Below, piece by piece: positions 7,767 through 16,414 of a stretch of 64,000 nt of DNA. Within the stretch, counting starts at the first letter, position 1. Each line of letters opens with the position of its first letter. This stretch comes from Mesorhizobium sp. M1C.F.Ca.ET.210.01.1.1 (lineage in GTDB: Bacteria > Pseudomonadota > Alphaproteobacteria > Rhizobiales > Rhizobiaceae). Under the pieces are notes generated by a model. That model was not told the origin of the DNA, searched no databases, and was given only the letters and a program-made list of their open reading frames with translations. A program made the translations under genes and the position numbers. The stretch spans positions 1 through 64,000 of the forward strand of contig NZ_SRUU01000009.1 of NCBI RefSeq assembly GCF_004791585.1, given 5' to 3'.

Positions 7767-10349
7767 TTAGGATTCCAGCACGTCCTTGACGATCGTCGCC
7801 AGCTGCTTGAGCGAGAATGGCTTGGGCAGGAAACCGAAATGCGCGTCGGCCGGCAGGTTCTTGGCAAAGGCGTCCTCGGCGTAGCCGGAAACGAAGACGA
7901 ACTTGATGTCCGGCTGCCGCTTGCGGAGCTCGCCGAGCAGTGTCGGGCCGTCCATTTCCGGCATCACCACGTCGGAGACAACGATGTCGACCTTGCCGCC
8001 GAGGGCCTCGAAGACCTCCAGCGCCTCGACGCCGGAAGACGCCTCGTGCACGGTGTAGCCGCGCGAGGTCAGCGCCCTGACGCCACCCATGCGAACGGCA
8101 TCTTCATCCTCGACCAGTAGCACCGTCGCCGAACCGGAAAGGTCCTTCGCGGTATCGGCCCACTTGGCGGGCGCTGCAGCGACCGCCGCGGTGTCGGCTG
8201 GCTCGCTCGCCTTCTTCGCCTCCGCGACATGGCGCGGCAGGAAGATGCGGAACACCGTCCCCTTGCCGACCTCGGAATCGCAGTAGATGAAGCCGCCGGT
8301 CTGCTTGATGATGCCGTAGACCATGGAGAGACCGAGGCCCGTGCCCTTGCCGACCTCCTTGGTGGTGAAGAAGGGTTCGAAGATCTTCTTCAGCACGTCC
8401 GGCGCAATGCCGCTGCCGGTGTCCTCGACCTCGACGAGCACATAGTCGGCCGGTGCAAGCTCGCGATAGGAGAAGGATCTGCACTCTTCGGTGGTGACGT
8501 TGCGGGTGCGCACCGTCAGATCGCCGCCGGTGGGCATCGCGTCGCGCGCGTTGACAGCCAGATTGACCACCACCTGCTCGAACTGGCCGATGTCGACCTT
8601 GACCGGCCACAGGTCGCGGCCATGGTCGATCTTCAGCCTGATATCGTTGCCGACCAGCCGGGCAAGCAGCATCCTGAGATCGGCGAGCACGTCGGTCAGG
8701 TTGAGCACTTCCGGCCGCAGCGTCTGCTTGCGCGAGAAGGCGAGCAATTGCCGAACCAGCGACGCCGCGCGATTGGCGTTCTGCTTGATGTTCATGATGT
8801 CGGGGAAAGACGGGTCCGACGGACGGTGGTTGGTGAGCAGAAGGTCCGACGCCATGATGATGGCGGTGAGCACGTTGTTGAAGTCGTGTGCGATGCCGCC
8901 GGCAAGCTGGCCGACCGCCTGCATTTTCTGGCTCTGCGCCATCTGGCCCTCGAGCGCCTTCTGCTCGGTGGTCTCGACCGCGTAGACGATGGCCGACTCC
9001 TCCACGCCCTCGCCGCCGCCGCCATCGGCGACAGCGTTGACGTAGAAGCGGATATGGCGCTCCTCATTGCCGGGCAGCAGCGAGTCGATCGCCTCGATAT
9101 TGGCCTGCCGCTGCCGCGCCTTTTCGAAGGCGGCGGCGAAGGCCGGCCGGTCGCGCTCATGCAACACGGTCTCGAAGCGCACGCGCCGGTCGACCGCGTC
9201 ACGATCGACGACGGACGAAAACAGCGACAGGAACGGCGCGTTGGTGCGCAGGATGCGACCGCTGGCGTCGACGCCGGCAATAGCCATCGGAGTCGAGTTG
9301 AAGAACCGGGTGAAGCGGACTTCCGAGGCGCGGAGGTCGGCGGAAGCATCCTCGCCTTGGGTGCGGTTGAGCACGATGGTGCGGGTCGGCCCGTTCACGC
9401 CTTCGCGGCTTGCCGAAACGCGGTGCATGAAGCGCACCGGCAGCGCCTGGCCGCTCATCGTGGTGAGATCGAGGTCGATGACGGCATTGCGCGTGGTGCC
9501 GGGATCCGCCTTGACCGAGCGGACAAGGGCCATGCCGTCGCCGGCAACGATCTCAGGCAGCGTCACCGCGCCCGGAGTGAAGCTGGCAAGGTCGATGCCC
9601 AGCCATTCGGCAAGGGTGGCGTTGATATAGGTGACGCGCCCTTCCTGGTCGGCTGAGAAGAAGCCGGCCGGAGCGTGGTCGAGATGGTCTATCGCCTTTT
9701 GCAGGTCGAGGAAGAAACGCTCCTGCTCCGCCCGCTCCTGCGAAATGTCGGCGATCTGCCAGGCAAGCATCGGCAGCCGCTGGCCGGGAACGTTGAAGGC
9801 GCGGGCTCGGGCGCGGTACCAGCGCGCGCCAGGCTCGGCCCCAGGCTTGATCGACTGCGCCAGCCGGAATTCACCGTCACCGGCCTGGCCGTCGCGCAGG
9901 CCGGACGCCAGCCGGTAGATGGTCGTCGAGGCCTCGGGAACATCCGAAAGCAGCCCCTCGACCGTCTTGAGCTCAGCCGCCGATGCGGCACCTGTCATGT
10001 CGGCATAGGCGCGGTTGGCGTAGATCACGCGCCCCTTGGTGTCGGTGACCAGGAGACCTTGCGACATTGAATCGACGAAGGCTTTCGACAGCTCGTCGCC
10101 GGTCGAGCGCGGGGCGATCTGCACGAAGCCGATCGCGGTGGCGAACAGGAAGCCGACGCCGATCATGGCAAGCACACCCAGCATGCCAAGCAGGAACGGA
10201 TCGCCGAGGCGTTCGCGGAACAGTCCGAAGACGATCGCGGCGCCGGTCAAGACGACGATGAAGATGATGAGCCTGGCGACGGCGCCCGGACGCGTGTTTT
10301 GGTCGACGATCGGTACCGGATAGAAATCGCCGCGCGTTTCCTTGGCCAT
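7767..10349 (-). CDS. cckA: Cell-cycle hybrid histidine kinase CckA
   Basis: An 860-residue membrane sensor kinase. In alphaproteobacteria CckA phosphorylates ChpT, and through it CtrA and CpdR. Two N-terminal membrane helices (about 25-75) are followed by PAS-type domains (about 85-460). A HisKA box with [14 protein letters not shown] follows, then a HATPase with [22 protein letters not shown] and [14 protein letters not shown]-terminal receiver has the acceptor Asp in [13 protein letters not shown]. Domain order and length fit CckA well. ATG 10349 begins [13 protein letters not shown]. It is divergent from the FliO-like gene. Confidence 0.93.
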   Translation of the reverse strand: MAKETRGDFYPVPIVDQNTRPGAVARLIIFIVVLTGAAIVFGLFRERLGDPFLLGMLGVLAMIGVGFLFATAIGFVQIAPRSTGDELSKAFVDSMSQGLLVTDTKGRVIYANRAYADMTGAASAAELKTVEGLLSDVPEASTTIYRLASGLRDGQAGDGEFRLAQSIKPGAEPGARWYRARARAFNVPGQRLPMLAWQIADISQERAEQERFFLDLQKAIDHLDHAPAGFFSADQEGRVTYINATLAEWLGIDLASFTPGAVTLPEIVAGDGMALVRSVKADPGTTRNAVIDLDLTTMSGQALPVRFMHRVSASREGVNGPTRTIVLNRTQGEDASADLRASEVRFTRFFNSTPMAIAGVDASGRILRTNAPFLSLFSSVVDRDAVDRRVRFETVLHERDRPAFAAAFEKARQRQANIEAIDSLLPGNEERHIRFYVNAVADGGGGEGVEESAIVYAVETTEQKALEGQMAQSQKMQAVGQLAGGIAHDFNNVLTAIIMASDLLLTNHRPSDPSFPDIMNIKQNANRAASLVRQLLAFSRKQTLRPEVLNLTDVLADLRMLLARLVGNDIRLKIDHGRDLWPVKVDIGQFEQVVVNLAVNARDAMPTGGDLTVRTRNVTTEECRSFSYRELAPADYVLVEVEDTGSGIAPDVLKKIFEPFFTTKEVGKGTGLGLSMVYGIIKQTGGFIYCDSEVGKGTVFRIFLPRHVAEAKKASEPADTAAVAAAPAKWADTAKDLSGSATVLLVEDEDAVRMGGVRALTSRGYTVHEASSGVEALEVFEALGGKVDIVVSDVVMPEMDGPTLLGELRKRQPDIKFVFVSGYAEDAFAKNLPADAHFGFLPKPFSLKQLATIVKDVLES

Positions 10350-10364
10350 GTGCCCCCTGCTCGT

Positions 10365-10464
10365 GATTCCGATGCCCCCGACACCCGCGAACGGCCCGGT
10401 TGAATCACATTCTCCTGTAGCGGAAAAGGCCCCGGCGGCAAATGTCCGATAAAATCAACGATTC
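10365..10464. promoter_or_regulatory. GANTC (CcrM) site cluster upstream of cckA
   Basis: Three GANTC sites occur within 100 bp: GATTC at 10365-10369, GAATC at 10402-10406 and GATTC at 10460-10464. GANTC is the target of the cell-cycle methylase CcrM. By chance about one is expected per 256 bp, and fewer in GC-rich DNA. They lie 16-115 bp upstream of the cckA ATG. Confidence 0.5.
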
Positions 10465-10561
10465 ATGTTTCAAACTGTTCACGATGCGTGAAGCGAACTT
10501 GCGGTCGCTAGTCCCAACGGTCTAGTGTCGCGTCACCTCAAGAAGGCGATTGGGTGCACCG

Positions 10562-11287
10562 ATGCTGCAGTGGCTGGATAGCGTGGCGGGTCCGGGTTAT
10601 GTCGCTGCAATCCTGTGGACGTTTGCGGCCCTCATCCTGCTGGTGGTCGTCCTCCTCGTCATCAAGGTGGTCCGCAACCTGACTTTCGGCACCTTCGTTG
10701 CCGGCGGCCGAAACCGCAAGACGCGGCTCGCCGTCATGGACGCCACCGCCGTCGATAGCCACCGTCGGCTGGTGCTGGTGCGCCGCGACGATATCGAGCA
10801 CCTGATCCTTATCGGAGGCCCGACGGATGTCGTCGTCGAACGCGACATCAGGCTAGCGGCACCCCGCCGCCCGGCGCTGACCGGCGACGGCGGCCAGCAG
10901 CAGGCTGCCCCACCGCGCCCGCGCGCCCCGCAGCCCGCGCCGGCACCGGCATCGGCGAGGCAGTCGCCGGCACCGGCGCCGGCGCCTGCTCAAGCCGCCG
11001 AGCACGCATCGCGCCCGCGCGCGGCGGCCCCTGCGCCAAAACCGGTGGCGCCGAGCCCGTCGAGCGCGAAAGTCATGCCTCTGCCTGCCTATGGGACGGC
11101 GAACGGCGGCGTCCGGCATGCTCCGCCGCCGCCCTCCAACGACTCGATCGATGATACGCTGATGAACGAACTCGAGGCATCGCTGGACGAGTCGCACCCC
11201 AAACCGGCGAACAAGCCGGCAACGAGGCCCTCGCTCGATGACGAGATGACCAAGCTTCTCGGCGAGCTTGCCAGCCACAAGCGCTGA
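10562..11287 (+). CDS. FliO/MopB-like membrane protein
   Basis: A 241-residue protein with one N-terminal membrane helix (YVAAILWTFAALILLVVVLLVIKVV), then a small FliO-like domain (TRLAVMDATAVDSHRRLVLVRRDDIEHLILIGGPTDVVVE). FliO helps assemble the flagellar export gate. A long Pro/Ala-rich linker (residues ~100-190) and an acidic C-terminal helix ending near KLLGELASHKR follow. It stands alone, away from any flagellar cluster, so a flagellar role is uncertain. ATG 10562 is used rather than TTG 10550. Confidence 0.75.
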   Translation: MLQWLDSVAGPGYVAAILWTFAALILLVVVLLVIKVVRNLTFGTFVAGGRNRKTRLAVMDATAVDSHRRLVLVRRDDIEHLILIGGPTDVVVERDIRLAAPRRPALTGDGGQQQAAPPRPRAPQPAPAPASARQSPAPAPAPAQAAEHASRPRAAAPAPKPVAPSPSSAKVMPLPAYGTANGGVRHAPPPPSNDSIDDTLMNELEASLDESHPKPANKPATRPSLDDEMTKLLGELASHKR

Positions 11288-11327
11288 CCGGAGGCCTTGA
11301 CCGGCTCAAAACCATCTTCAGAAAAGG

Positions 11328-11352
11328 AAATGGCCGGGGAACCCGGCCATTT
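11328..11352. terminator. Bidirectional rho-independent terminator
   Basis: Perfect 11-bp arms 11328-11338 (AAATGGCCGGG) and 11342-11352 with a GAA loop, A-rich on the left and T-rich on the right. It sits between the convergent FliO-like gene and dksA and can serve both. Confidence 0.92.
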
Positions 11353-11372
11353 TTCTATTCATGCGATTCGCA

Positions 11373-11789
11373 TCAATCGTCACGGTAGACCTTCTCGCGG
11401 CGCTCGTGGCGCTCCTGCGCCTCGATCGACAGCGTCGCGATGGGGCGGGCATCAAGCCGCTTCAGCGCGATCGGTTCGCCTGTTTCCTCGCAATAGCCGT
11501 AAGTGCCCTCGTCGATGCGCTGCAGCGCGGAGTCGATCTTCGAGATCAGCTTGCGCTGGCGATCGCGGGCGCGCAGTTCGATGGCTCGGTCGGTTTCGGA
11601 AGAGGCGCGGTCGGCCAGATCGGGATGGTTGGCGTTTTCTTGCTGAAGGATTTCGAGGGTTTCACGCGCTTCGCGAAGGATGTCGTTCTTCCATGTGATA
11701 AGCTTCATGCGGAAGTAAGATTTCTGCCGTTCGTTCATGAACGGCTCGTCTTCGGAGGGTACGTAATCGGCGGTAGCGATATCGTTCAT
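11373..11789 (-). CDS. dksA: RNA polymerase-binding protein DksA
   Basis: A 138-residue DksA/TraR-family protein that acts in the RNA polymerase secondary channel, in many bacteria together with ppGpp. The coiled coil spans about residues 20-85, and SALQRIDEGTYGYCEETGEPI starts the globular part. The zinc finger is degenerate: one Cys remains (YCEET) and the second pair is replaced by ATLSI. This is known for many alphaproteobacterial DksA proteins. ATG 11789 (MNDIATADYV) is chosen; the longer frame to 11876 lacks family similarity. Confidence 0.9.
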   Translation of the reverse strand: MNDIATADYVPSEDEPFMNERQKSYFRMKLITWKNDILREARETLEILQQENANHPDLADRASSETDRAIELRARDRQRKLISKIDSALQRIDEGTYGYCEETGEPIALKRLDARPIATLSIEAQERHERREKVYRDD

Positions 11790-11962
11790 TCGACTCACCC
11801 AACAACCCCAAATTTGGCGCCTATATATTCGCGGACAAGGCCCTGCACAAGCGCAAACGGTAACTGTTTCACGCAATTGTTAGTCTCGCGGCGGCAGACA
11901 TTCGCAACAGCCTCTTCTCAACGGCCGGGGTCGAATTCATCAGCGAATCGGCGCGGTTGCAC

Positions 11963-11984
11963 GTCGTACACCATTGTGCACGAC
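11963..11984. promoter_or_regulatory. Inverted repeat upstream of sixA
   Basis: GTCGTACAC (11963-11971) and GTGCACGAC (11976-11984) form 9-bp arms with one mismatch and a CATT spacer. They lie between the divergent dksA and sixA genes. A repressor or activator site is possible; no regulator is suggested by context. Confidence 0.35.
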
Positions 11985-12043
11985 CCCGTTCTGGTGACTA
12001 ATCGCCAAAACGCTCATTGCATTCAGCACAAAGGGGGAGCCGG

Positions 12044-12547
12044 TTGAGCAGACTCTATCTGTTGCGGCATGCCAAGGCCGGCTGGGCGCTGCCCGGCGTG
12101 CGCGACTTCGACCGTCCGCTCGACGAATCGGGCATGGCCGATGCCGAGGCGATGGGCGATGCCATGCGAGCCCGCAACTACGTGCCGGATGTCACGCTTT
12201 GCTCCAACGCCAAGCGGGCGCGGCAGACGCTGGAATGCCTTGCCGGCCGCACCGACACCGGCCGGGTGGTGTTCTTCGACACGCTCTATAGTGAGGATGC
12301 AGCCGGCTACCTCGATATCATCCGCAGGAATGGCGGAACCGGGTCATTGCTGGTGATCGGCCACAACCCGATGACCGAGGATCTCGCCATGGCGGTGTCG
12401 GGCGACGGCGACGAGACCGCGCGCGGCATGCTCAACCACGGCTTTCCCACCTCCGGTCTGGCCGTCGTGCGTTTTCCCGGCAATCTCGGCGAAGCAGGCC
12501 AGGGCAATGGCTATCTCGAAGCCTTTATCACCCCTGCCGATCTCTGA
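12044..12547 (+). CDS. sixA: SixA-type histidine phosphatase
   Basis: A 167-residue cytoplasmic phosphatase of the phosphoglycerate-mutase-like superfamily. The catalytic LYLLRHAKAGW lies at the N terminus and the second histidine motif is VIGHNPM. SixA acts on phosphohistidine in Hpt domains or on NPr of the nitrogen PTS. Start is TTG 12044, five bases after a strong GGGGGAG. The family-conserved N terminus begins exactly there. It is followed 63 bp later by the ycjX-like gene on the same strand. Confidence 0.85.
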   Translation: MSRLYLLRHAKAGWALPGVRDFDRPLDESGMADAEAMGDAMRARNYVPDVTLCSNAKRARQTLECLAGRTDTGRVVFFDTLYSEDAAGYLDIIRRNGGTGSLLVIGHNPMTEDLAMAVSGDGDETARGMLNHGFPTSGLAVVRFPGNLGEAGQGNGYLEAFITPADL

Positions 12548-12610
12548 CACCATTTCAAACGCGTTGGCCAAGACCTATATCGGGCCCTGACGGGCGACCC
12601 AGAGGCAGAT

Positions 12611-14080
12611 TTGGCATCATCGCTGACCACTTTCACCGACGAGGCAAGGATTGCGCTCGACACGCTGTCGGGCCGTGCCGCCGGGCTCTTCTCTCCAACG
12701 TTGCGACTGGGCGTCACCGGTCTCTCCCGCGCCGGTAAGACGGTGTTCATTTCCGCTCTCGTGCACAATCTGATCCATGGCGGGCGCCTGCCGCTGTTCG
12801 AGGCGCAAAAATCGGGCCGCATCGCCCGCGCCTTCCTCGAGGAGCAGCCGGACGACGCCGTCCCGCGCTTTCAGTACGAGGACCACGTCGCCGCCCTGGT
12901 CAACGACCGCGTCTGGCCGGATTCGACGCGTGCCATTTCTGAACTGAGGCTCACCATCGAATACGAGTCGGCCTCCGGCTGGAACCGGCTGTTTTCGGCG
13001 GGAAAGCTTTCGGTCGACATCGTCGACTATCCCGGCGAATGGCTGCTCGACCTGCCGCTGCTCGGCAAATCCTTCGCCGATTTCTCCAGCGAGGCGGTCG
13101 ACCTTGCGGCCCTGCCCGTGCGCTCCGACCTGTCGCAGGCCTGGCGCGAGATGGCCTGCGCCGTCGATCCGGACGCCGACGCCGACGAGATGACGGCGCG
13201 CCGCCTCGCCGAGAGCTTCGCGGCCTACCTCAAGGCCTGCAAGCTCGACGAACGCGCGCTGTCGACGCTGCCACCTGGTCGATTCCTGATGCCGGGCGAT
13301 CTCGAAGGCTCGCCGGCGCTCACCTTCGCGCCGCTGACGAGGCTCTCCGAACGGCGCCGCGCCGGATCGCTGCAGGCGATGATGGAGCGGCGCTACGAGG
13401 CCTACAAGACGCATGTCGTAAAGCCGTTCTTTCGGCAGCATATAACCCGCCTCGACCGCCAAATCGTGCTGATCGACGCCATGCAGGCGCTCAACGCCGG
13501 CCCGGCCGCCATGGCTGATCTGGAGCGGGCCGTCACCGAAATCCTCTCCTGTTTCCGGCCCGGCAGGGGCAATTTCGTCACCGACCTGTTTTCCAGGCGC
13601 ATCGACCGCATCCTGGTGGCGGCGACCAAGGCCGACCAACTGCATCATGAAAGCCATGACCGGCTGCAGGCGATCGTGCGCCGCCTCGCGGACCGGGCCG
13701 TCGCGCGGGCGAATTTCAGCGGCGCCGATGTCGATGTGGTCGCCATGGCGGCGGTGCGCTCGACCCGTGAGGGCACCGTGAAACAAGGCCGCGAGACATT
13801 GCCGGTCATCATCGGCACGCCCTTGACGGACGAGAAGATCAACGGCGAGACATTCGACGGCAAAACCGAAACTGCCATATTCCCCGGTGACTTGCCGGAA
13901 AAAGTTGATGCGGTGTTCGATCTGCCCGGGCCGCGGCTGGAAGACACTGAACCGGCGATACGCTTCGTGCGGTTCCGTCCGCCCAAGCTCGAGCGCACGG
14001 CCGAGGGCGTCACGCTTTCACTGCCGCATATCCGGCTCGACCGCGCCGTGCAGTTCCTGATCGGAGATCATCTGGCATGA
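12611..14080 (+). CDS. YcjX-family P-loop NTPase
   Basis: A 489-residue protein with a GTPase-like P loop, GLSRAGKTVF, near residue 40 and the YcjX-typical IVDYPGEWLLDLPLL and ILVAATKADQLHHE segments. The family (DUF463) is stress-linked in enterics and almost always precedes a YcjF-like membrane protein, as here. Start is TTG 12611 behind AGAGGCAGA. The stop overlaps the next ATG by four bases (14077-14080), which indicates coupled translation. Confidence 0.88.
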   Translation: MASSLTTFTDEARIALDTLSGRAAGLFSPTLRLGVTGLSRAGKTVFISALVHNLIHGGRLPLFEAQKSGRIARAFLEEQPDDAVPRFQYEDHVAALVNDRVWPDSTRAISELRLTIEYESASGWNRLFSAGKLSVDIVDYPGEWLLDLPLLGKSFADFSSEAVDLAALPVRSDLSQAWREMACAVDPDADADEMTARRLAESFAAYLKACKLDERALSTLPPGRFLMPGDLEGSPALTFAPLTRLSERRRAGSLQAMMERRYEAYKTHVVKPFFRQHITRLDRQIVLIDAMQALNAGPAAMADLERAVTEILSCFRPGRGNFVTDLFSRRIDRILVAATKADQLHHESHDRLQAIVRRLADRAVARANFSGADVDVVAMAAVRSTREGTVKQGRETLPVIIGTPLTDEKINGETFDGKTETAIFPGDLPEKVDAVFDLPGPRLEDTEPAIRFVRFRPPKLERTAEGVTLSLPHIRLDRAVQFLIGDHLA

Positions 14081-15171
14081 CCGCGCCCCGCAAACCGGCG
14101 GCCTTCCGCATCGAACCCGAGGCAGCGCCAAGGCAGGAAACGCCGCAGAAGCATCGCACCGACGAACGGCCTGCACGCAAACCGCACGCCGCTCGATCCG
14201 GTGTCGCGGTCGTCATCCCTTCGGAGATCGACGTCTTCGACGAGCCGGATATCGAGCAGGCCGCTCCGCCGCCGGCGACCGCGCCCAGGAAACGCTCGCT
14301 GCTCGCGCGCCTGTTTTTCGGCGCCTTCGGCGTGCTTGTCTCGCTTGCGGTCGGCCTGTGGACGGACCAGCTCATCCGCGACCTCTTTGCGCGCGCCGAA
14401 TGGCTGGGCTGGCTGGCGGCCGGCATGGCGGCGATCGCGCTTCTATCGCTGCTCGTCATCCTCGTCCGCGAGTTCCTCGCCATCGCGCGTCTCGCCGAAG
14501 TCGAAAAGCTGCAGCGACAGGCCCTGGATGCGGTCGCGCGCGACGACCCCAAGGCCGCGCGGGCCCTGGTCGACGAGCTTTCAGCCTTTGTCGCGGCAAA
14601 ACCGGAGACCGCGGCCGGCCGCCGCTCGCTTGCCGAGCTGCGCGGCGAAATCATCGATGGCGGCAATCTGGTGCGACTTGCGGAGACCGAGATTTTGTCG
14701 CCGCTCGATGCCCGCGCCAAGACGATGATCCTCGAAGCGGCGAAGCGCGTCTCCCTGGTGACGGCGGTCAGCCCCCGCGCGCTCGTCGACGTCGCCTACG
14801 TCGTGTTCGAGGCAGGCAGGCTGATCCGGCGCCTGTCGGAGCTCTATGGCGGCCGTCCCGGCACGCTTGGCTTCTTCCGGCTGGCGCGCGGTGTGCTCGC
14901 TCACCTGGCGGTGACCGGCTCGATCGCTGTCGGCGACAGTTTCGTACAGCAGATCGTCGGCCACGGCCTGGCTGCGAAACTCTCGGCAAAGCTCGGCGAA
15001 GGCGTGGTCAACGGCATGATGACGGCGCGCATCGGCATCGCGGCGATGGAAACGACGCGCCCGCTGCCGTTCATCGCGGCCAAGCGCCCGGGCCTTGGCG
15101 ATTTCCTCTCGGCGCTGACCTCGTTCGCGACCCGCAAGGATGGCCAAGCGAGCAGTAAGATCGAGCAATAA
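14077..15171 (+). CDS. YcjF-family membrane protein (TIGR01620/DUF697)
   Basis: A 364-residue inner-membrane protein. A charged, Pro-rich N terminus of about 75 residues is followed by two close membrane helices (LARLFFGAFGVLVSLAVGLW and WLGWLAAGMAAIALLSLLVI). A C-terminal DUF697-type domain has Gly-rich hydrophobic segments (HLAVTGSIAVGDSF, GVVNGMMTARIGIAAME). It is the fixed partner of YcjX, and the genes overlap by ATGA. The molecular role is unknown; an envelope-stress association is inferred from enteric relatives. Confidence 0.87.
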   Translation: MTAPRKPAAFRIEPEAAPRQETPQKHRTDERPARKPHAARSGVAVVIPSEIDVFDEPDIEQAAPPPATAPRKRSLLARLFFGAFGVLVSLAVGLWTDQLIRDLFARAEWLGWLAAGMAAIALLSLLVILVREFLAIARLAEVEKLQRQALDAVARDDPKAARALVDELSAFVAAKPETAAGRRSLAELRGEIIDGGNLVRLAETEILSPLDARAKTMILEAAKRVSLVTAVSPRALVDVAYVVFEAGRLIRRLSELYGGRPGTLGFFRLARGVLAHLAVTGSIAVGDSFVQQIVGHGLAAKLSAKLGEGVVNGMMTARIGIAAMETTRPLPFIAAKRPGLGDFLSALTSFATRKDGQASSKIEQ

Positions 15172-15269
15172 GGTAAATGCCCAAACGGCCGCCGGTGACG
15201 AAGCATTAACCAATCTTGTTCATGGTCGTTTTGTCCCAAGAACAGACTTTGTTGTGCCGGGTGTCGTCC

Positions 15270-15824
15270 ATGAAAAGCGTGATCTTGTCCTGCGTTCTGC
15301 CCGTGACGGTTGCGGCTGCCGCGCCGCTCGGCCTGGTCGAAAAGGCCTTCGCGGCAGAGCCGGACAAGCAGTTTTTCCGTTCGGTGGAAGGCAAGTGGAT
15401 CGGCCCTGGCGAAATCATCGCCGGCAAATACAAGGGCACGAAATTCACCTGCAATTTCAACGGGTCCACGCCCGATGACAAAATCGGCATGACGCTCGAC
15501 GGCGACTGCCGGGTCGGCGTGTTCACGCAGAAGATGTCGGCGACCGTCGAACGCCGGGGCCGCGATGGCTACAAGGGCACTTTCATGGGCGGGTCGTCCG
15601 GCAACGGGATGGACATTGTCGGCGGCAATGTCGTCGATCCCCAGAAAGTCGTCTTCACCATCAACCGCAATCAGCTGAACGGCGTCATGCAGGCCCGTGT
15701 CCCGGACGACGATTCGATGACCGTGACGGTCGCCGTGCGGGTCAACAAGCAACTGGTGCCAGTGATCGGCATGAGCCTGAAGCGGGTCGACACGGTCGAG
15801 GTCGGCTCCATCGCGAAAAACTGA
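15270..15824 (+). CDS. Exported protein of unknown function
   Basis: A 184-residue protein with a signal peptide (MKSVILSCVLPVTVAAAAPL, cleavage likely after AFA). The mature part looks beta-rich, with two Cys residues (FTCNFNG and DGDCRVG) that could form a disulfide. I recognise the type as a conserved rhizobial exported protein without a known function. ATG 15270 is chosen because the signal peptide begins there; the frame opens earlier at 15216. Confidence 0.7.
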   Translation: MKSVILSCVLPVTVAAAAPLGLVEKAFAAEPDKQFFRSVEGKWIGPGEIIAGKYKGTKFTCNFNGSTPDDKIGMTLDGDCRVGVFTQKMSATVERRGRDGYKGTFMGGSSGNGMDIVGGNVVDPQKVVFTINRNQLNGVMQARVPDDDSMTVTVAVRVNKQLVPVIGMSLKRVDTVEVGSIAKN

Positions 15825-15849
15825 GCAAACGCGCTCAGCCGGGCATAGA

Positions 15850-15878
15850 AAAGGCGGCCGCCAACGGCTGCCGCCTTT
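15850..15878. terminator. Bidirectional rho-independent terminator
   Basis: Arms AAAGGCGGC (15850-15858) and GCCGCCTTT (15870-15878) are perfect complements, with A-rich and T-rich flanks. It separates two convergent genes and can stop both transcripts. Confidence 0.88.
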
Positions 15879-15896
15879 CTTCGTGTGTGTCTTCGC

Positions 15897-16163
15897 TCAG
15901 CCCTTGATGGCGGCGGTCACTTCGTCATAGGCCTTGCAGGCTTCGTCCAGCGTGGTGGCGTTCTGATACTTGGTCGTCACGGCCTGCACCTTGGCCGTCA
16001 GATCGGCCGCCTTGCTCGGATCCTTGGTGATTGCTTCCTGAAGCGCGGCAGTCATGTCCTGCGCCTTCTTGGTGGCCATCTCCTGTGTGCACTGCGGTCC
16101 CTTCGAACAGGCCGAAACGGCCAGCGCCGCAACACCAACGGCGACGAGCAAAAACTTCTTCAT
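15897..16163 (-). CDS. Small lipoprotein
   Basis: An 88-residue lipoprotein. The signal MKKFLLVAVGVAALAVSAC ends in a clear VSAC lipobox. The mature helical part holds a second Cys pair (GPQCTQEM, DEACKAYDE) separated by about 50 residues. ATG 16163 has GAGGAG upstream. The long open frame to 16430 is not needed. The function is unknown; small helical lipoproteins of this kind are often envelope-associated. Confidence 0.8.
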   Translation of the reverse strand: MKKFLLVAVGVAALAVSACSKGPQCTQEMATKKAQDMTAALQEAITKDPSKAADLTAKVQAVTTKYQNATTLDEACKAYDEVTAAIKG

Positions 16164-16414
16164 GTCAGTTATCTCCTCAAAAAAGGCGGTGGCCCATCGC
16201 CGCCGCCTCCCAATGGCCGAAGCCGACCGTGCCTTAACCTCTGATTGTGGCGTCACGCAACGACCGGCTCGCGTAAACTTGTGTAACGAAGCTGCAACAG
16301 GAGTTTGCCGCAAAGGCGCCGCGTTTGTTTCCTGCCGACGGCCCCTGCCCTCCTGCCCTTGCCCCGCACTCCCGCCGCATGCAAGGAGTGCTTGGAGACA
16401 ACGGGACGACAGGC

